The translations under genes were made by a program, and so were the position numbers. Shown piece by piece: positions 50,963-61,450 of a DNA stretch of 64,000 nucleotides (position 1 is the first letter of the stretch; each line of letters opens with the position of its first letter). Source of the DNA: Mixta mediterraneensis (GTDB lineage: Bacteria > Pseudomonadota > Gammaproteobacteria > Enterobacterales > Enterobacteriaceae); the NCBI RefSeq assembly GCF_014946725.1, contig NZ_JACFXY010000009.1, positions 1 to 64,000 of the forward strand. The letters run 5' to 3'. The notes beneath the pieces are model-generated. The model saw nothing but the letters and a program-made list of their open reading frames with translations, had not been told where the DNA came from and did no database searches.

Positions 50963-50971
50963 AGTGCGTCC

Positions 50972-52318
50972 TTATGTTCGGTGTTTCAGTTCGATACGCT
51001 TGATGTCGCCCACCAGCACCAGGTAACTCATCACTGCGACAAAGGCATGGATACCGACATAAATCAGCGCGCCGTTGTAGGAGCCGTTAATCGCAATGAT
51101 GTAACCAATCGCAATCGGCGTGATGATGCCGGAGGCGTTACCAAACATGTTGAACAGGCCGCCGCTCAGGCCGCTGATCTCTTTTGGCGCCGTATCCGCC
51201 ATCACCGCCCAACCCAGAGCGCCAATGCCTTTACCGAAGAACGCCAGCGCCATAAAGAACACCACCACCCACTCTGTATCGACGTAATTACACACCACCA
51301 TTGAGATGGAAAGCAGCATGCCGAGCACGATAGGCGTTTTACGCGCAATGTTCAGCGAGCCGGTTTTACGCATCAGCCAGTCTGAAATGACGCCGCCCAG
51401 CACGCCGCCGACAAAGCCGCACACTGCGGGAATCGAGGCGATAAAGCCCGCTTTCAAAATTGACATGCCGCGCGCCTGCACCAAATAAATCGGGAACCAG
51501 GTAATAAAAAAGTAGGTTAAGGCGTTAATGCAATACTGACCGAGATAGACGCCAATCATCATGCGCGAGCTAAGCAGCTGTTTAATCTGAAACCACTTCT
51601 CCTTCCAGCTGACTCGCTGCTGCTCTTTCTTTTGATCCATATTGATCAGCGCGCCGCCCTGCTCCATGTATTCCAGCTCCGCCTTGTTAACACGCGGATG
51701 ATCGTTGGGATCGTGGATCACTTTCAGCCAGATCAGGCTCAACAGAATGCCGAGTCCCCCCATAAACCAGAACACGTGCGCCCAACCGACCTGTGACGTT
51801 AACCAACCCATGATGGGGGCAAAAATCACCGTGGCGAAGTACTGCGCCGAGTTGAAAATCGCCACTGCTGTTCCACGCTCCTGCGCCGGAAACCAGGCCG
51901 CGACGATACGACTGTTGCCAGGGAAAGAAGGCGCTTCCGCCAGGCCAACCATAAAACGCAGCATGAACAGCGCGACGACGATGGTATAGCCGCTGAAGAG
52001 ACCAACGAAGCCTTGTAGCAGGGTAAACATCGACCAGAGAAATATGCTGCAGAAATAAACACGTTTTGAGCCGAAACGATCCAGTAACCAACCGCCCGGT
52101 ATTTGACCGATCACGTAAGCCCAGGAAAAGGCAGAGAAGATGTAGCCTAATCCAACCGGTTCAAGACCAATATCTTTTGCCATTGCCGACCCTGCAATGG
52201 ACAGCGTGGCCCGGTCTCCGTAGTTGAATGAGGTGACGATAAACAACATCACCACAATCCAGTAGCGCGCATTAGTACGTTTTTGTACCGATTCTGCGGC
52301 CTGGCTGTAACTATTCAT
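50972..52318 (-). CDS. gudP: glucarate/galactarate MFS transporter GudP
   Basis: From the ATG at 52318 the product is 448 residues with about 12 membrane helices of the anion:cation symporter branch of the major facilitator family. Motifs are NYGDRATLSIAGSAMAKDIGL, AYVIGQIPGGWLLDRFGSKRVY and GLAEAPSFPGNSRIVAAWFPAQERG. It imports D-glucarate, galactarate or glycerate. The far-upstream start at 52558 was rejected because the extension is not membrane-like or conserved. Confidence 0.94.
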   Translation of the reverse strand: MNSYSQAAESVQKRTNARYWIVVMLFIVTSFNYGDRATLSIAGSAMAKDIGLEPVGLGYIFSAFSWAYVIGQIPGGWLLDRFGSKRVYFCSIFLWSMFTLLQGFVGLFSGYTIVVALFMLRFMVGLAEAPSFPGNSRIVAAWFPAQERGTAVAIFNSAQYFATVIFAPIMGWLTSQVGWAHVFWFMGGLGILLSLIWLKVIHDPNDHPRVNKAELEYMEQGGALINMDQKKEQQRVSWKEKWFQIKQLLSSRMMIGVYLGQYCINALTYFFITWFPIYLVQARGMSILKAGFIASIPAVCGFVGGVLGGVISDWLMRKTGSLNIARKTPIVLGMLLSISMVVCNYVDTEWVVVFFMALAFFGKGIGALGWAVMADTAPKEISGLSGGLFNMFGNASGIITPIAIGYIIAINGSYNGALIYVGIHAFVAVMSYLVLVGDIKRIELKHRT

Positions 52319-52832
52319 GATGCACTCCTGAAATATAGCGGTAGCTACATTCGCTCTGACTGCATACACATCGCGTTGGGTATCAGAGAGAAGTTGGGTT
52401 AAACACGGCGATTTTGTTATTGGCAAACCGATAGTGCGTCGTGACACATAACCTAACGTTGGATAACGAAAATCAGTATAAGAACAGGATTTCGCACTGA
52501 CACTGGAAGAACGCCTGAGAATAATGTGGAGTTGATGCCAATTATCTGGCATTTGCACATAACGCTGCGGCGCGGCTCACGGAACATGGAAATAGTTCGT
52601 TGAACAGATGCTAAAGGCCGCAGTGATAAAAAGCTTTGTGAGACTCTTCACTTGCTTTTAGCCGTTTTCACTAAAACAGAGCTGTAAATTGCCTTAAAGC
52701 CAGACAATTGCACAATGCATGGCGAGATACCTCTCCTTATACTGAAGCCAGCAATCCCGAGCGAGTGACAAGACAAGTAGCATCATTACACCGCGCCGCA
52801 AAAGTACGGCGCGAACGACTGGAAGGTGAGCG
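52319..52832. promoter_or_regulatory. gudP-garD divergent control region with CRP site
   Basis: The 514-bp gap holds no gene. TGTGAGACTCTTCACT (52637-52652) matches the CRP half-sites TGTGA-N6-TCACA with one mismatch. The layout suggests CRP control, and CdaR is the known regulator of these genes in E. coli; no cdaR gene is in this window. Confidence 0.6.
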
Positions 52833-54392
52833 ATGACCCCGAACCCGACTGAACAGCCGCTCTATATCAAGGTACATGAAGCGGATAACGTCGCCATTGT
52901 GGTGAACAATCAAGGTTTACCCGCAGGCACGACTTTTGCCGATGGCCTGACATTGACCGAACATGTGCCGCAAGGCCATAAAGTGGCGCTGCGCGCCATC
53001 GCTGAAGCAAGCGAGATTGTGCGCTACGGCGAAATTATTGGTTACGCGTTGCGTGATATTGCACAAGGCAGCTGGATTGATGAATCGTTGGTAGCACTCC
53101 CCGAAGCCCCCCCACTGGCCAGCCTGCCGCTGGCGAATAATATTCCCCCTGATCTGCCCGCGCTTGAAGGTTACACATTTGAAGGCTACCGCAACGCGGA
53201 TGGCAGCGTTGGCACGCGTAATCTGCTGGGTATTACCACCAGCGTGCATTGCGTGGCGGGCGTGGTAGATTTTGTGGTTCAGCGAATTGAACGCGATCTG
53301 CTGCCTAAATATCCCAATGTCGATGGTGTGGTGGCGCTCAATCACCTTTACGGCTGCGGTGTGGCGATCAACGCGCCCGCTGCGGTCGTACCGATCCGCA
53401 CCATTCACAATCTGGCGCTAAACGCTAACTTCGGTGGTGAGGTGATGATTGTGAGCCTGGGCTGTGAAAAGTTGCAGCCTGAGCGTCTGCTGACCGGCAC
53501 GCCTGATGTACAGACCATCTCGCTGGATGACAATGATATTGTGCGCCTGCAGGATGAAAAGCTGGAGGGATTTGGCGCGATGATCGATGAGATTTTGCAG
53601 GTGGCAGAACGTCATTTAAAACGCCTTAATCAGCGTCAACGCGAAACCTGTCCGGCATCCGAGCTTATCGTTGGCATGCAGTGCGGTGGGAGCGATGCAT
53701 TTTCCGGCGTGACTGCTAATCCCGCGGTCGGGTTTGCCTCCGATTTACTGGTACGCTGTGGCGCGACGGTGATGTTTTCTGAAGTCACTGAGGTGCGTGA
53801 TGCTATCCACCTGTTAACGCCGCGCGTAATAAATGAAGACGTGGGTAAACGTCTGCTGGAAGAGATGGCGTGGTATGACGATTATCTCGATCAGGGGCAA
53901 ACCGATCGCAGTGCGAATCCTTCGCCGGGCAATAAAAAAGGCGGTCTGGCAAATGTAGTAGAAAAGGCACTGGGATCGATTGCTAAATCGGGCCGTAGTC
54001 CAATTGTCGAAGTGCTGTCGCCTGGCCAGCGGCCAACACGTCGTGGATTGGTTTACGCCGCGACGCCCGCCAGTGATTTTATCTGCGGCACCCAACAGAT
54101 GGCGTCTGGTATTACGTTGCAGGTGTTTACTACCGGGCGCGGAACGCCTTATGGCCTGGCGGCGATCCCGGTGATTAAAATGGCGACGCGTAATGCACTG
54201 GCGCAGCGCTGGCATGATCTGATGGACATCAATGCCGGGACGATTGCAACTGGCGAAGAGACGATTGAGCAGGTGGGCAGGCGTCTGTTTGAATTGATTC
54301 TGGACATTGCCAGCGGCCGAAAGCAAACCTGGTCAGATCGCTGGGGAATTCGTAATCAGCTGGCAGTGTTTAATCCAGCGCCAGTGACGTGA
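52833..54392 (+). CDS. garD: galactarate dehydratase GarD
   Basis: GarD dehydrates galactarate to 5-keto-4-deoxyglucarate. The 519-residue product contains the N-terminal SAF domain ([19 protein letters not shown]) and the C-terminal UxaA domain with [64 protein letters not shown] and [19 protein letters not shown]. It is divergent from gudP and intact, so the galactarate branch is complete here (GarD, GarL, GarR, GarK). Confidence 0.96.
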   Translation: MTPNPTEQPLYIKVHEADNVAIVVNNQGLPAGTTFADGLTLTEHVPQGHKVALRAIAEASEIVRYGEIIGYALRDIAQGSWIDESLVALPEAPPLASLPLANNIPPDLPALEGYTFEGYRNADGSVGTRNLLGITTSVHCVAGVVDFVVQRIERDLLPKYPNVDGVVALNHLYGCGVAINAPAAVVPIRTIHNLALNANFGGEVMIVSLGCEKLQPERLLTGTPDVQTISLDDNDIVRLQDEKLEGFGAMIDEILQVAERHLKRLNQRQRETCPASELIVGMQCGGSDAFSGVTANPAVGFASDLLVRCGATVMFSEVTEVRDAIHLLTPRVINEDVGKRLLEEMAWYDDYLDQGQTDRSANPSPGNKKGGLANVVEKALGSIAKSGRSPIVEVLSPGQRPTRRGLVYAATPASDFICGTQQMASGITLQVFTTGRGTPYGLAAIPVIKMATRNALAQRWHDLMDINAGTIATGEETIEQVGRRLFELILDIASGRKQTWSDRWGIRNQLAVFNPAPVT

Positions 54393-54428
54393 TAAGAGTT
54401 GCGCGCTTATTTGCAAGCGCGCAACTCG

Positions 54429-54875
54429 CTATAGCAATTTACCCCAGGCTTCTACCCACGGCGAGGTGACTGTTTCTGGTTCAGGATCTTCTGCCGCATC
54501 CACCAGCAATACCTCACCCACCCGTTGCGCGCCTTGTTCCTGCAAAAGGGCGTCAAATGTTTTTCCGGCACCACAAAAGTGATCGTAGCTGCTGTCACCT
54601 AACGCAATCACGCCGTAGCGTAGCGTTGGCTGATAACCTAATTTATCTTTCACACCGTTAACCAGATCGGCAATGCTGTCTGGGAAATCGCCCTGGCCGG
54701 TGGTAGACGTTATCACTAGCGCCACATCAGTGCTGTAATCCTGCCACTGCGCCAGTGTCGGATCTTCAAACACGTTTACTTCATGCCCTTGCTCTTGCAA
54801 AATCGGCCCGGCTTCTTCTGCCACCAGCAGCGCGTTGCCGTACACCGTGCCCACAAAAATGCCTATCTTCGCCAT
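54429..54875 (-). CDS. yqcA: flavodoxin YqcA
   Basis: YqcA is a small flavodoxin of the MioC type. The 148-residue product has the FMN phosphate loop [14 protein letters not shown] (about residues 8-21), [17 protein letters not shown] and [13 protein letters not shown]. It is the last gene of yqcC-truC-yqcA, 11 bases after truC. The electron partner is not established. Confidence 0.95.
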   Translation of the reverse strand: MAKIGIFVGTVYGNALLVAEEAGPILQEQGHEVNVFEDPTLAQWQDYSTDVALVITSTTGQGDFPDSIADLVNGVKDKLGYQPTLRYGVIALGDSSYDHFCGAGKTFDALLQEQGAQRVGEVLLVDAAEDPEPETVTSPWVEAWGKLL

Positions 54876-54886
54876 GAGCGCTCTCC

Positions 54887-55666
54887 TTATTCTGAACGGT
54901 TATCCTGGCTTGGCTCTGGCACAAACTCAACCCTCGGAACGTCAGGGATTAAATCCTGCCAGCCAAACTGGTTCATCAGGTTTTGCCACACGGAATCCAG
55001 CCCGGCGCGAATCAACAAGGATTCACCCGTTACAGGATGCGTGAGTGACAGGCTGCTGGCGTGCAGCATTAATCGGTTCGCTCCAAAATGTTGGGCTGCA
55101 CCACGATTTTGTTTGAGATCGCCGTGCGTGCTGTCGCCAATCATCGGATGACGCAGGTGCGACATATGGCGACGTAGCTGATGTTTACGTCCCGTCTTTG
55201 GCGACAATTCGATCAGGCTATAACGCGAAGTTGGGTAGCGGCCAACCGGCACGGGCATTTCTACCTTTGCCAGCGCCTGATAATCTGTCAATGCAGGCTG
55301 GGCGATACGCGTTTCGCTGGCAAATTTATCGGCAATTTTATCCCGCTCTTCCATCAGCGGGTAATCCAGCGTGCCGCTGCTTTCCAGCCAGCCGCGCAGT
55401 ACCGCATGATAGGTTTTTTGCACCTGATGCTGTTCAAACTGTTGCGAAAGCAGACGTCCGACTTCGCTGGATAAGCCCATCAGCAGCACGCCAGAGGTGG
55501 GCCGATCAAGACGATGAACGGTAAATACGTGCTGACCAATCTGGTCGCGTACCGTCTGCATAACAAAGACTTTCTCATGACGATCCAGCCAACTGCGATG
55601 TACCAGCCAACCAGCCGGCTTATTCACCGCCACCAGCCACTCATCCTGATAGAGAATTTCTAACAT
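54887..55666 (-). CDS. truC: tRNA pseudouridine(65) synthase TruC
   Basis: TruC makes pseudouridine 65 in tRNAs. The 259-residue RluA-family protein has the catalytic Asp in [15 protein letters not shown] (about residue 54), [16 protein letters not shown] at the N terminus and [22 protein letters not shown]. It overlaps the yqcC stop by 1 base. Confidence 0.95.
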   Translation of the reverse strand: MLEILYQDEWLVAVNKPAGWLVHRSWLDRHEKVFVMQTVRDQIGQHVFTVHRLDRPTSGVLLMGLSSEVGRLLSQQFEQHQVQKTYHAVLRGWLESSGTLDYPLMEERDKIADKFASETRIAQPALTDYQALAKVEMPVPVGRYPTSRYSLIELSPKTGRKHQLRRHMSHLRHPMIGDSTHGDLKQNRGAAQHFGANRLMLHASSLSLTHPVTGESLLIRAGLDSVWQNLMNQFGWQDLIPDVPRVEFVPEPSQDNRSE

Positions 55667-55995
55667 CAGACGGTATCATCCATAAACAGCGCGTCGAGTT
55701 GACGCAGCGTAAGTAATAACAGCGGGCGGCCTGGCAGGGTTAGGGTTAACGCCATTTCAAAATACGGTGCGATAGCAAAATTCTGCGGCAGCGGATGTTG
55801 CGCGGCGATTAAAGCATGCATGCGGGGAATGAGCACCCATTGCAACCATTCCAGCGGCTCAAGCGTGTCGAGACAAAAGGGTTCGCAACTCTCAAAGGCG
55901 CTGGCATGGGGAGATGTGCTTTGCCAGAGATTGTGCTCACGCATCACCGCTTCAACCTGCTCCAGCCGTTGCGTAATCAGTGGTGCTGATGTCAT
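55666..55995 (-). CDS. yqcC: YqcC family protein
   Basis: The 109-residue product matches the DUF446/YqcC family: FCLDTLEPLEWLQWVLIPRMHALI and LPQNFAIAPYFEMAL are typical. Its function is unknown. It overlaps truC by one base. In enterobacteria csrB follows upstream of it on the same strand, as here. Confidence 0.92.
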   Translation of the reverse strand: MTSAPLITQRLEQVEAVMREHNLWQSTSPHASAFESCEPFCLDTLEPLEWLQWVLIPRMHALIAAQHPLPQNFAIAPYFEMALTLTLPGRPLLLLTLRQLDALFMDDTV

Positions 55996-56054
55996 GCACT
56001 ACCTCCAGCGAGCAATAAAAGGGCGGCAAGCATATCATTTGTTAGCGTTGGGAC

Positions 56055-56400
56055 AAAAAAAAGGAGCACTGTATAAACAGTGCTCCCGGTTCGTTTGCAG
56101 CTTTCCTGCTACGTTTATGCTCCCTGCTCTTCCATGACAACTGGTCCACATGCCGTTCCTGCCGCCCATCTTCCTAATGGATCCTTAAGCGTCCTGGCCC
56201 GCCACCTCTTCTGAGGGGCTCTCATTCTCCATCCTGGAGGTGTCCCTGACTCAATCCTGAGTGTCCTGCTTCATCCTGAAGCCTTCCTTGTGCCGTAAGC
56301 TCCGTTACGTTCCTGCCTCCTAGCTTAACGTCATCCTGACGATACTTTTTCCGTAGCATCCTGCTGGTGTGAAACATTCTGCCACAATGTCTGACACAAA
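56055..56400 (-). ncRNA. csrB: CsrB regulatory RNA
   Basis: CsrB binds many CsrA dimers and thereby relieves translational repression. On the minus strand the region carries about 18-20 GGA motifs, many in stem-loops such as CCAGGATGG and TTCAGGATGAA. It ends in a strong terminator with arms GGAGCACTGT and ACAGTGCTCC followed by a run of eight T. The position between syd and yqcC and the 3' end are those of E. coli csrB (369 nt). The 5' end near 56400 is estimated by comparison with GTCAGACA at the E. coli start, so it may be off by some bases. Confidence 0.93.
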
Positions 56401-56511
56401 CAAGGTACTAAAAAAGTTACGCCAAATTCTTATTATCCTCATTTCAGACAACTGCCATTAAGTTGATGATTCACAATCTTTTACATTACAGTCATCCAGA
56501 CGGCTCTGTTA

Positions 56512-56546
56512 TTTTAAGATGATCTCTTACAGTACTTGTAAGAGAA
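56512..56546 (-). promoter_or_regulatory. UvrY (GacA-type) binding site upstream of csrB
   Basis: GATCTCTTACA (56521-56531) and GTAAGAGA (56538-56545) form an inverted pair, matching the consensus TGTAAGAG-ATCTCTTACA bound by UvrY. It lies about 115-145 bases before the csrB start, similar to the far-upstream site in E. coli. Confidence 0.75.
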
Positions 56547-56578
56547 ATCGCACAGAATAAAAAGCCGATTTCTGCAAA

Positions 56579-57127
56579 TCACCCACTAACTGGTTGTAAA
56601 GTCTTAAGAAAAATCTTAATGTTGTCAGCTAATATCTGTCGCTGCTTACGGCCTGGCTGTTCAAGGATAATCTCGCCGCTTAAATTACACAGCGAAACGA
56701 TCTCTTCTTCCGAGGCGGTTGTGGCAATAAACAGCGTGGGAGAAAGTTTTAAACGCCGCTTCATGATTAAATGCCCGATCAAGTTTTCCTGTAAACGCAG
56801 AAAATCATCTTCACTCCAGGCCTGTAAGAGAGTCAGGGAGTGGTGCTCAAAGCGCGCCTGCATATCACCCGCAAACTGGCTGGTGTAGAATGTGGTGATT
56901 GCCGGTTGCAGTTGAATATCCACCGCTCTTTCCACAGCATCAAGCGAAGGCCGCAAGCTGAACGGCTGCGGTTGCCATAGCACGCTGTCGTCGCGCTCTC
57001 CCGTAATACAGGGCGATGGAATCCCTGCCAGCTCAGCGCTGGCGGGGGCATGACCATAATGCTGTTGCCAGAGCTGGCAGTAACGGGCGGTAAAGTCGCG
57101 TAGCGCTTCAGCAATTTGCTGCATCAT
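56579..57127 (-). CDS. syd: SecY-interacting protein Syd
   Basis: Syd binds SecY on the cytosolic side and may inspect translocon assembly. The 182-residue product keeps the family motifs DFTARYCQLW, PSPCI, WQPQPF, FYTSQFAGDM, LQAWSEDDFLRLQENLIGHL and VSLCNLSGE. It is divergent from queF with a 62-base gap. The length is that of E. coli (181). Confidence 0.95.
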   Translation of the reverse strand: MMQQIAEALRDFTARYCQLWQQHYGHAPASAELAGIPSPCITGERDDSVLWQPQPFSLRPSLDAVERAVDIQLQPAITTFYTSQFAGDMQARFEHHSLTLLQAWSEDDFLRLQENLIGHLIMKRRLKLSPTLFIATTASEEEIVSLCNLSGEIILEQPGRKQRQILADNIKIFLKTLQPVSG

Positions 57128-57189
57128 TCATATTCTCACTTCCGATGGGTTACACTTATCCACTTTGATTAATTTTGATGGAAACCGCT

Positions 57190-58035
57190 ATGTCTTTTCA
57201 CGAACAAGATCAGGCGCTGAACAACCTGACGCTGGGCAAGCCCACAGCCTATCACGATCGCTACGACAATAGCCTGCTGCAGGCAGTGCCACGTAGCCTG
57301 AACCGTGAACCCTTAGGACTTTTCCCCGACAGCCTGCCGTTTTCCGGTGCAGACATTTGGACGCTGTACGAGCTTTCCTGGCTCAACAGCAAAGGCCTGC
57401 CACAGGTTGCCGTTGGCGAAGTGGTGCTCAATGCAAACAGTCAACATCTTATCGAGTCGAAAAGCTTCAAGCTTTATCTTAACAGTTTTAACCAGACCAG
57501 ATTTGCTGACTGGGGCGAAGTGCGTCAGACACTGGAGCGCGATCTGAGCGCCTGTGCAAAAGGTGAAGTACGTGTTGCGCTATTTAGGCTCAATGAAGTT
57601 GAAGGCCAGCCAATTGGTCATTTCAATGGATATTGTATTGATGAGCAGGACATTGAAGTTGAAGATTATCGCTTCAATGCTGACTATTTAGCCGATGCTA
57701 CCGGCAGTGAAATTATAGAGGAAACGCTGGTTAGCCATTTGCTGAAATCCAATTGCCTTATTACTAACCAGCCCGACTGGGGCTCGGTGATGATTCGCTA
57801 TAAAGGCCCGCGTCTTGATCGTGAAAAGCTGCTGCGTTATTTGATTTCTTTCCGCCAGCATAATGAATTTCATGAACAATGTGTTGAGCGCATCTTCAAT
57901 GATGTGTTGCGCTTTTGCCATCCGGAAGCGTTGACGGTATATGCGCGCTATACCCGACGCGGTGGTTTAGATATTAATCCGTGGCGCAGCAATGTTCCCT
58001 TTTCTCCGGCTTACTCACGTCTGGCTCGTCAATAG
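57190..58035 (+). CDS. queF: NADPH-dependent 7-cyano-7-deazaguanine reductase QueF
   Basis: QueF reduces preQ0 to preQ1 in queuosine synthesis. From the ATG at 57190 (281 residues) the protein shows the two-domain (YqgN-type long) layout: [26 protein letters not shown] and [17 protein letters not shown] in the N-terminal half, and the catalytic Cys in [18 protein letters not shown] (about 189) with the Asp in QPDWG. The C terminus [15 protein letters not shown] is conserved. With QueD and QueE the window holds three queuosine-pathway genes. Confidence 0.95.
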   Translation: MSFHEQDQALNNLTLGKPTAYHDRYDNSLLQAVPRSLNREPLGLFPDSLPFSGADIWTLYELSWLNSKGLPQVAVGEVVLNANSQHLIESKSFKLYLNSFNQTRFADWGEVRQTLERDLSACAKGEVRVALFRLNEVEGQPIGHFNGYCIDEQDIEVEDYRFNADYLADATGSEIIEETLVSHLLKSNCLITNQPDWGSVMIRYKGPRLDREKLLRYLISFRQHNEFHEQCVERIFNDVLRFCHPEALTVYARYTRRGGLDINPWRSNVPFSPAYSRLARQ

Positions 58036-58205
58036 ATTGCGAGATCTCTCGCAGGCTGTGCTTAACCTGCACAGTTCCACTTGAGCTATTCCAGCGGACA
58101 AGGCTACTCTGAACACGGCGGCAAACGGTAAGTTTGCCGACCAGGGATTTTCGTCACTGTCATTACAGTGTCAACAATCACCCAGGCGGGTGTAAAGGAG
58201 TTCAT

Positions 58206-59570
58206 TTGATTACCCATATCAGCCCCCTTGGCTCGATGGATCTGCTCTCCCAGCTGGAAGTCGATATGCTGAAACGCACGGCCAGCAGCGATCTTTATCA
58301 ACTATTTCGTAATTGTTCACTCGCCGTGCTCAATTCAGGTAGCCAGACCGACAGCAGTCATGAGCTGCTTTCCCGCTTTGAAAATTTCGACATTAATGTG
58401 TTGCGCCGTGAACGTGGGGTGAAGCTTGAACTGATCAACCCGCCGGAAGAGGCATTTGTTGACGGACGCATCATTCGCTCGTTACAAGCCAACCTGTTTG
58501 CGGTATTACGCGACATTCTGTTTGTCAGCGGTCAGTTTTCCGGGTCAGGAAGTTTTCAACATGCTGACGCCGATGATTCGGCCAACATCACTAATACGGT
58601 ATTTTCAATCCTGCGTAATGCGCGTGCGCTGCACGTTGGCGAATATCCCAACACCGTGGTGTGCTGGGGCGGCCATTCAATTAACGCGGTTGAATATCAA
58701 TATTGCCGCAACGTCGGCACCCAACTGGGCCTGCGTGAGCTGAATATTTGTACCGGCTGTGGACCCGGCGTGATGGAAGCGCCGATGAAAGGGGCGGCGG
58801 TAGGACACGCTCAGCAACGCTATCGTGACAGCCGTTTTATTGGCTTAACTGAGCCATCCATTATTGCGGCAGAGCCACCAAACCCGCTGGTGAACGAACT
58901 GATCATCATGCCGGATATTGAAAAACGCCTTGAAGCCTTTGTTCGTATCGCACACGGCATCATTATTTTTCCAGGCGGTGTGGGTACAGCAGAAGAGCTG
59001 CTCTATCTGCTGGGCATTATGATGAATCCACAGAACAGCGATCAGGTCTTACCGCTGATTTTGACCGGCCCCAGCGAGAGCGCTGACTACTTCCGCGTAT
59101 TGGATGATTTCATTGTCAGCACCCTGGGCGAACCTGCTCGTAAGCACTATAAAATCATCATTGACGATGCTGCTGAAGTCGCGCGCCTGATGAAAAAAGC
59201 GATGCCGCAGGTGAAGGAGTATCGTCGTGAAACCGGCGACGCTTACAGTTTCAACTGGTCGATTCGCATTGCGCAAGATTTGCAGGTGCCGTTTATGCCT
59301 ACCCATGAAAACATGGCAAACCTCAACTTATATACTCACCAGCCAGCGGAAAAACTGGCGGCCGATCTACGCCGTGCCTTCTCTGGTATCGTCGCCGGTA
59401 ATGTAAAAGAGGTAGGCATTCGTGAAATCCGTGAAAAAGGTCCGTATCAGCTTCACGGGGATGCCGACATTATGCATCGCATGGACGAACTGTTGCAGGG
59501 CTTCGTTGCCCAGCACCGCATGAAGCTGCCGGGAACCGCTTATATTCCCTGCTATGAAATCATTAAATAA
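58206..59570 (+). CDS. ppnN: nucleotide 5'-monophosphate nucleosidase PpnN
   Basis: PpnN cleaves nucleoside monophosphates and is activated by (p)ppGpp, giving a link to RelA. The best start is TTG at 58206 with AAAGGAG 5-6 bases before; this gives 454 residues beginning [19 protein letters not shown], as in E. coli. The longer frame from 58134 lacks conservation. The LOG-type nucleotide-binding motif is [20 protein letters not shown], followed by [16 protein letters not shown]. sdaC and sdaB, which follow in E. coli, are absent. Confidence 0.94.
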   Translation: MITHISPLGSMDLLSQLEVDMLKRTASSDLYQLFRNCSLAVLNSGSQTDSSHELLSRFENFDINVLRRERGVKLELINPPEEAFVDGRIIRSLQANLFAVLRDILFVSGQFSGSGSFQHADADDSANITNTVFSILRNARALHVGEYPNTVVCWGGHSINAVEYQYCRNVGTQLGLRELNICTGCGPGVMEAPMKGAAVGHAQQRYRDSRFIGLTEPSIIAAEPPNPLVNELIIMPDIEKRLEAFVRIAHGIIIFPGGVGTAEELLYLLGIMMNPQNSDQVLPLILTGPSESADYFRVLDDFIVSTLGEPARKHYKIIIDDAAEVARLMKKAMPQVKEYRRETGDAYSFNWSIRIAQDLQVPFMPTHENMANLNLYTHQPAEKLAADLRRAFSGIVAGNVKEVGIREIREKGPYQLHGDADIMHRMDELLQGFVAQHRMKLPGTAYIPCYEIIK

Positions 59571-60303
59571 ATCAGGAGGCAGTCTACAGGCTGCCTGAAT
59601 TCACATGTCTTTTCATCTTCTCATCGTTGATGCGCTGAACCTTATTCGTCGTTTGCATGCCGTGCAAGGTTCACCTTGTGTTGAAGGTTGCGTGGCGGCG
59701 CTGCGTCAGTTGCTGGCACATACGCGACCTACCCATGTTGTCGCCGTATTCGATAGCGAAATCCGCCATCAGGGCTGGCGACATAATTTATTGCCGGATT
59801 ATAAAAACGGACGCCCACCGATGCCGGAAGATTTACAGGCAGAAATGCCCGCGCTACAAAACGCATTTCGCGCCGCAGGCGTTAGCTGCTGGGTTGCCGG
59901 ACAGGATGAAGCCGATGATTTAGCCGCTACCCTGGCGGTAAAAATGGCGCAGGCTGGTCATCAGGCCACGATTGTATCCACCGACAAAGGATATTGTCAG
60001 CTGCTGGCTCCGGCGATCCGCATCCGCGATTATTTTCAAAAACGTTGGCTGGATGTCCCTTTTATTGAAGCGGAATTTGGCGTTTCGCCACAGCTTTTGC
60101 CAGATTACTGGGGATTGTGTGGTATCAGTAGCAGCAAAATTCCAGGAATCACCGGTATCGGCCCCAAAAGTGCTAAAGAATTATTACAGCGGTTTGGTTC
60201 GCTGGAAGGTATTTATCAGCAGCTGGATCAGGTACCCACCAAATGGCGCAATAAACTCCAGGCGGAACAGCAGATGGCGCAAATCAGTCGTCAGGTCGCA
60301 ACG

Positions 60304-61359
60304 GGCTTTGTTGAATAAATCAGCTTCAGGACGAGTGACTCTGTAGCTGACCGGGTTTTCAGGCAATACGCACGCTTTCTGGCATACCAGCCTTCGTTAT
60401 TTTATTCAGCGCACGCACCATGCCCAAAGCCTCTGCTACCTGACCATCGTAATCACGCAGCGTCAGTGAACCTCCGAACAGTTGCTTTACCCTGTCCATG
60501 GCCGTCTCCGCTATCGAGCGACGGTTGTAATCTGTTGTCCATTTCCACCGGGCATTACTCCCGGTCAGCCGCTGATTCGCTACTGCACGGTTACGGTCTG
60601 CGTACTCTACGGGCCAGTAACCCGCTCCTTTTCGGGGCGGGATGAGGGCACTGATTTTCTTGCGCCGCAGTTCATCGTGACAGAGTCGGGTGTCGTAAGC
60701 GCCGTCTGCTGCGGCTGCCCTGATTTTTCTGTGTGTCTGCCGGATAAGACCCGGGAAAGCTTCTGAGTCCGTGACGTTGTTCAGAGACAGGTCCGCGCAG
60801 ATGACTTCATGTGTTCTGCTGTCAACGGCCAGATGCAGCTTCCGCCAGGTACGACGGCGCTCTTTGCCGTGATTTTTGACTTTCCATTCGCCTTCACCAA
60901 AAACCTTCAGCCCGGTGGAATCAATCACCAGGTGTGCGATTTCACCCCGGGTGGGTGTTTTGAAACAGACATTAACCGACTTTGCCCGCTTGCTGACACT
61001 GCTGTAATCCGGGCAGCGCAACGGAACGTTCATCAGGGCAAAAATGGAATCAATAAAACCCTGCGCAGCCTGCAGGGTCAGCCGGAACAGGCGTTTAATC
61101 ATCAGGACGGTGGTGATGGCAAGGTCAGAATAGCGCTGAGGTCTTCCCCGTGATGAAGGCGTTGCCGACTCATACCAGGCATGAGTCGCTTCATCGTCCA
61201 GCCAGAAAGTGAGGGAGCCACGGTTGATGAGGGCTTTGTTGTAGGTGGGCCAGTTGGTGATTTTGAACTTTTGCTTTGCCACGGAACGGTCTGTGTTGTC
61301 GGGAGGATGCGTGATCTGATCCTTCAACTCAGCAAAAGTTCGATTTATTCAACAAAGCC
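60304..61359 (-). mobile_element. IS903-like element (IS5 family)
   Basis: The 1056-bp element has perfect 18-bp inverted ends (GGCTTTGTTGAATAAATC on the left and its complement on the right) and is flanked by a 9-bp target duplication, GTCGCAACG (60295-60303 and 61360-61368). These are the hallmarks of IS903. The intact transposase frame on the minus strand suggests a recent insertion. Confidence 0.96.
60359..61327 (-). CDS. IS903 transposase
   Basis: The product is a DDE transposase of the IS5 family. The 307-residue core from AKQKFKITNWPTYNKALINRG matches IS903; the frame extends 15 codons further to an ATG at 61327, with a GTG at 61282 as an alternative start. The catalytic residues are in LVIDSTGLKVFGEGEW, AAADGAYDTRLCHDEL and the DDE glutamate in TTDYNRRSIAETAMDRVKQLFG. 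No defects are seen. Confidence 0.95.
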   Translation of the reverse strand: MKDQITHPPDNTDRSVAKQKFKITNWPTYNKALINRGSLTFWLDDEATHAWYESATPSSRGRPQRYSDLAITTVLMIKRLFRLTLQAAQGFIDSIFALMNVPLRCPDYSSVSKRAKSVNVCFKTPTRGEIAHLVIDSTGLKVFGEGEWKVKNHGKERRRTWRKLHLAVDSRTHEVICADLSLNNVTDSEAFPGLIRQTHRKIRAAAADGAYDTRLCHDELRRKKISALIPPRKGAGYWPVEYADRNRAVANQRLTGSNARWKWTTDYNRRSIAETAMDRVKQLFGGSLTLRDYDGQVAEALGMVRALNKITKAGMPESVRIA

Positions 61360-61420
61360 GTCGCAACGCTAAAACAAGATTTAGAGTTGCAGGGCAACTT
61401 AAAAACGCTGCGTTACGAAA

Positions 61421-61442
61421 GCTGAGTGCCGTAGCACTCAGC
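61421..61442. terminator. hairpin between xni and rlmM
   Basis: The arms GCTGAGTGC (61421-61429) and GCACTCAGC (61434-61442) flank CGTA between two convergent genes. T runs on either side are weak. It probably serves as a terminator for both. Confidence 0.6.
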
Positions 61443-61450
61443 CCTGAAAA

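Larger units (their letters stand above)
59605..61425 (+). pseudogene. xni: flap endonuclease-like Xni (ExoIX), 3' end split by IS903
   Basis: Xni is a 5'-nuclease-like homolog of the DNA polymerase I 5' domain that binds flap DNA. The first part encodes residues to RQVAT (60303) with [59 protein letters not shown] and [16 protein letters not shown]903 then adds GFVE and a stop (237 residues). The displaced end (LKQDLELQGNLKTLRYES) lies at 61369-61425. The lost 17-18 residues are outside the catalytic core, so the truncated protein may retain activity; I class it as disrupted. Confidence 0.88.
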
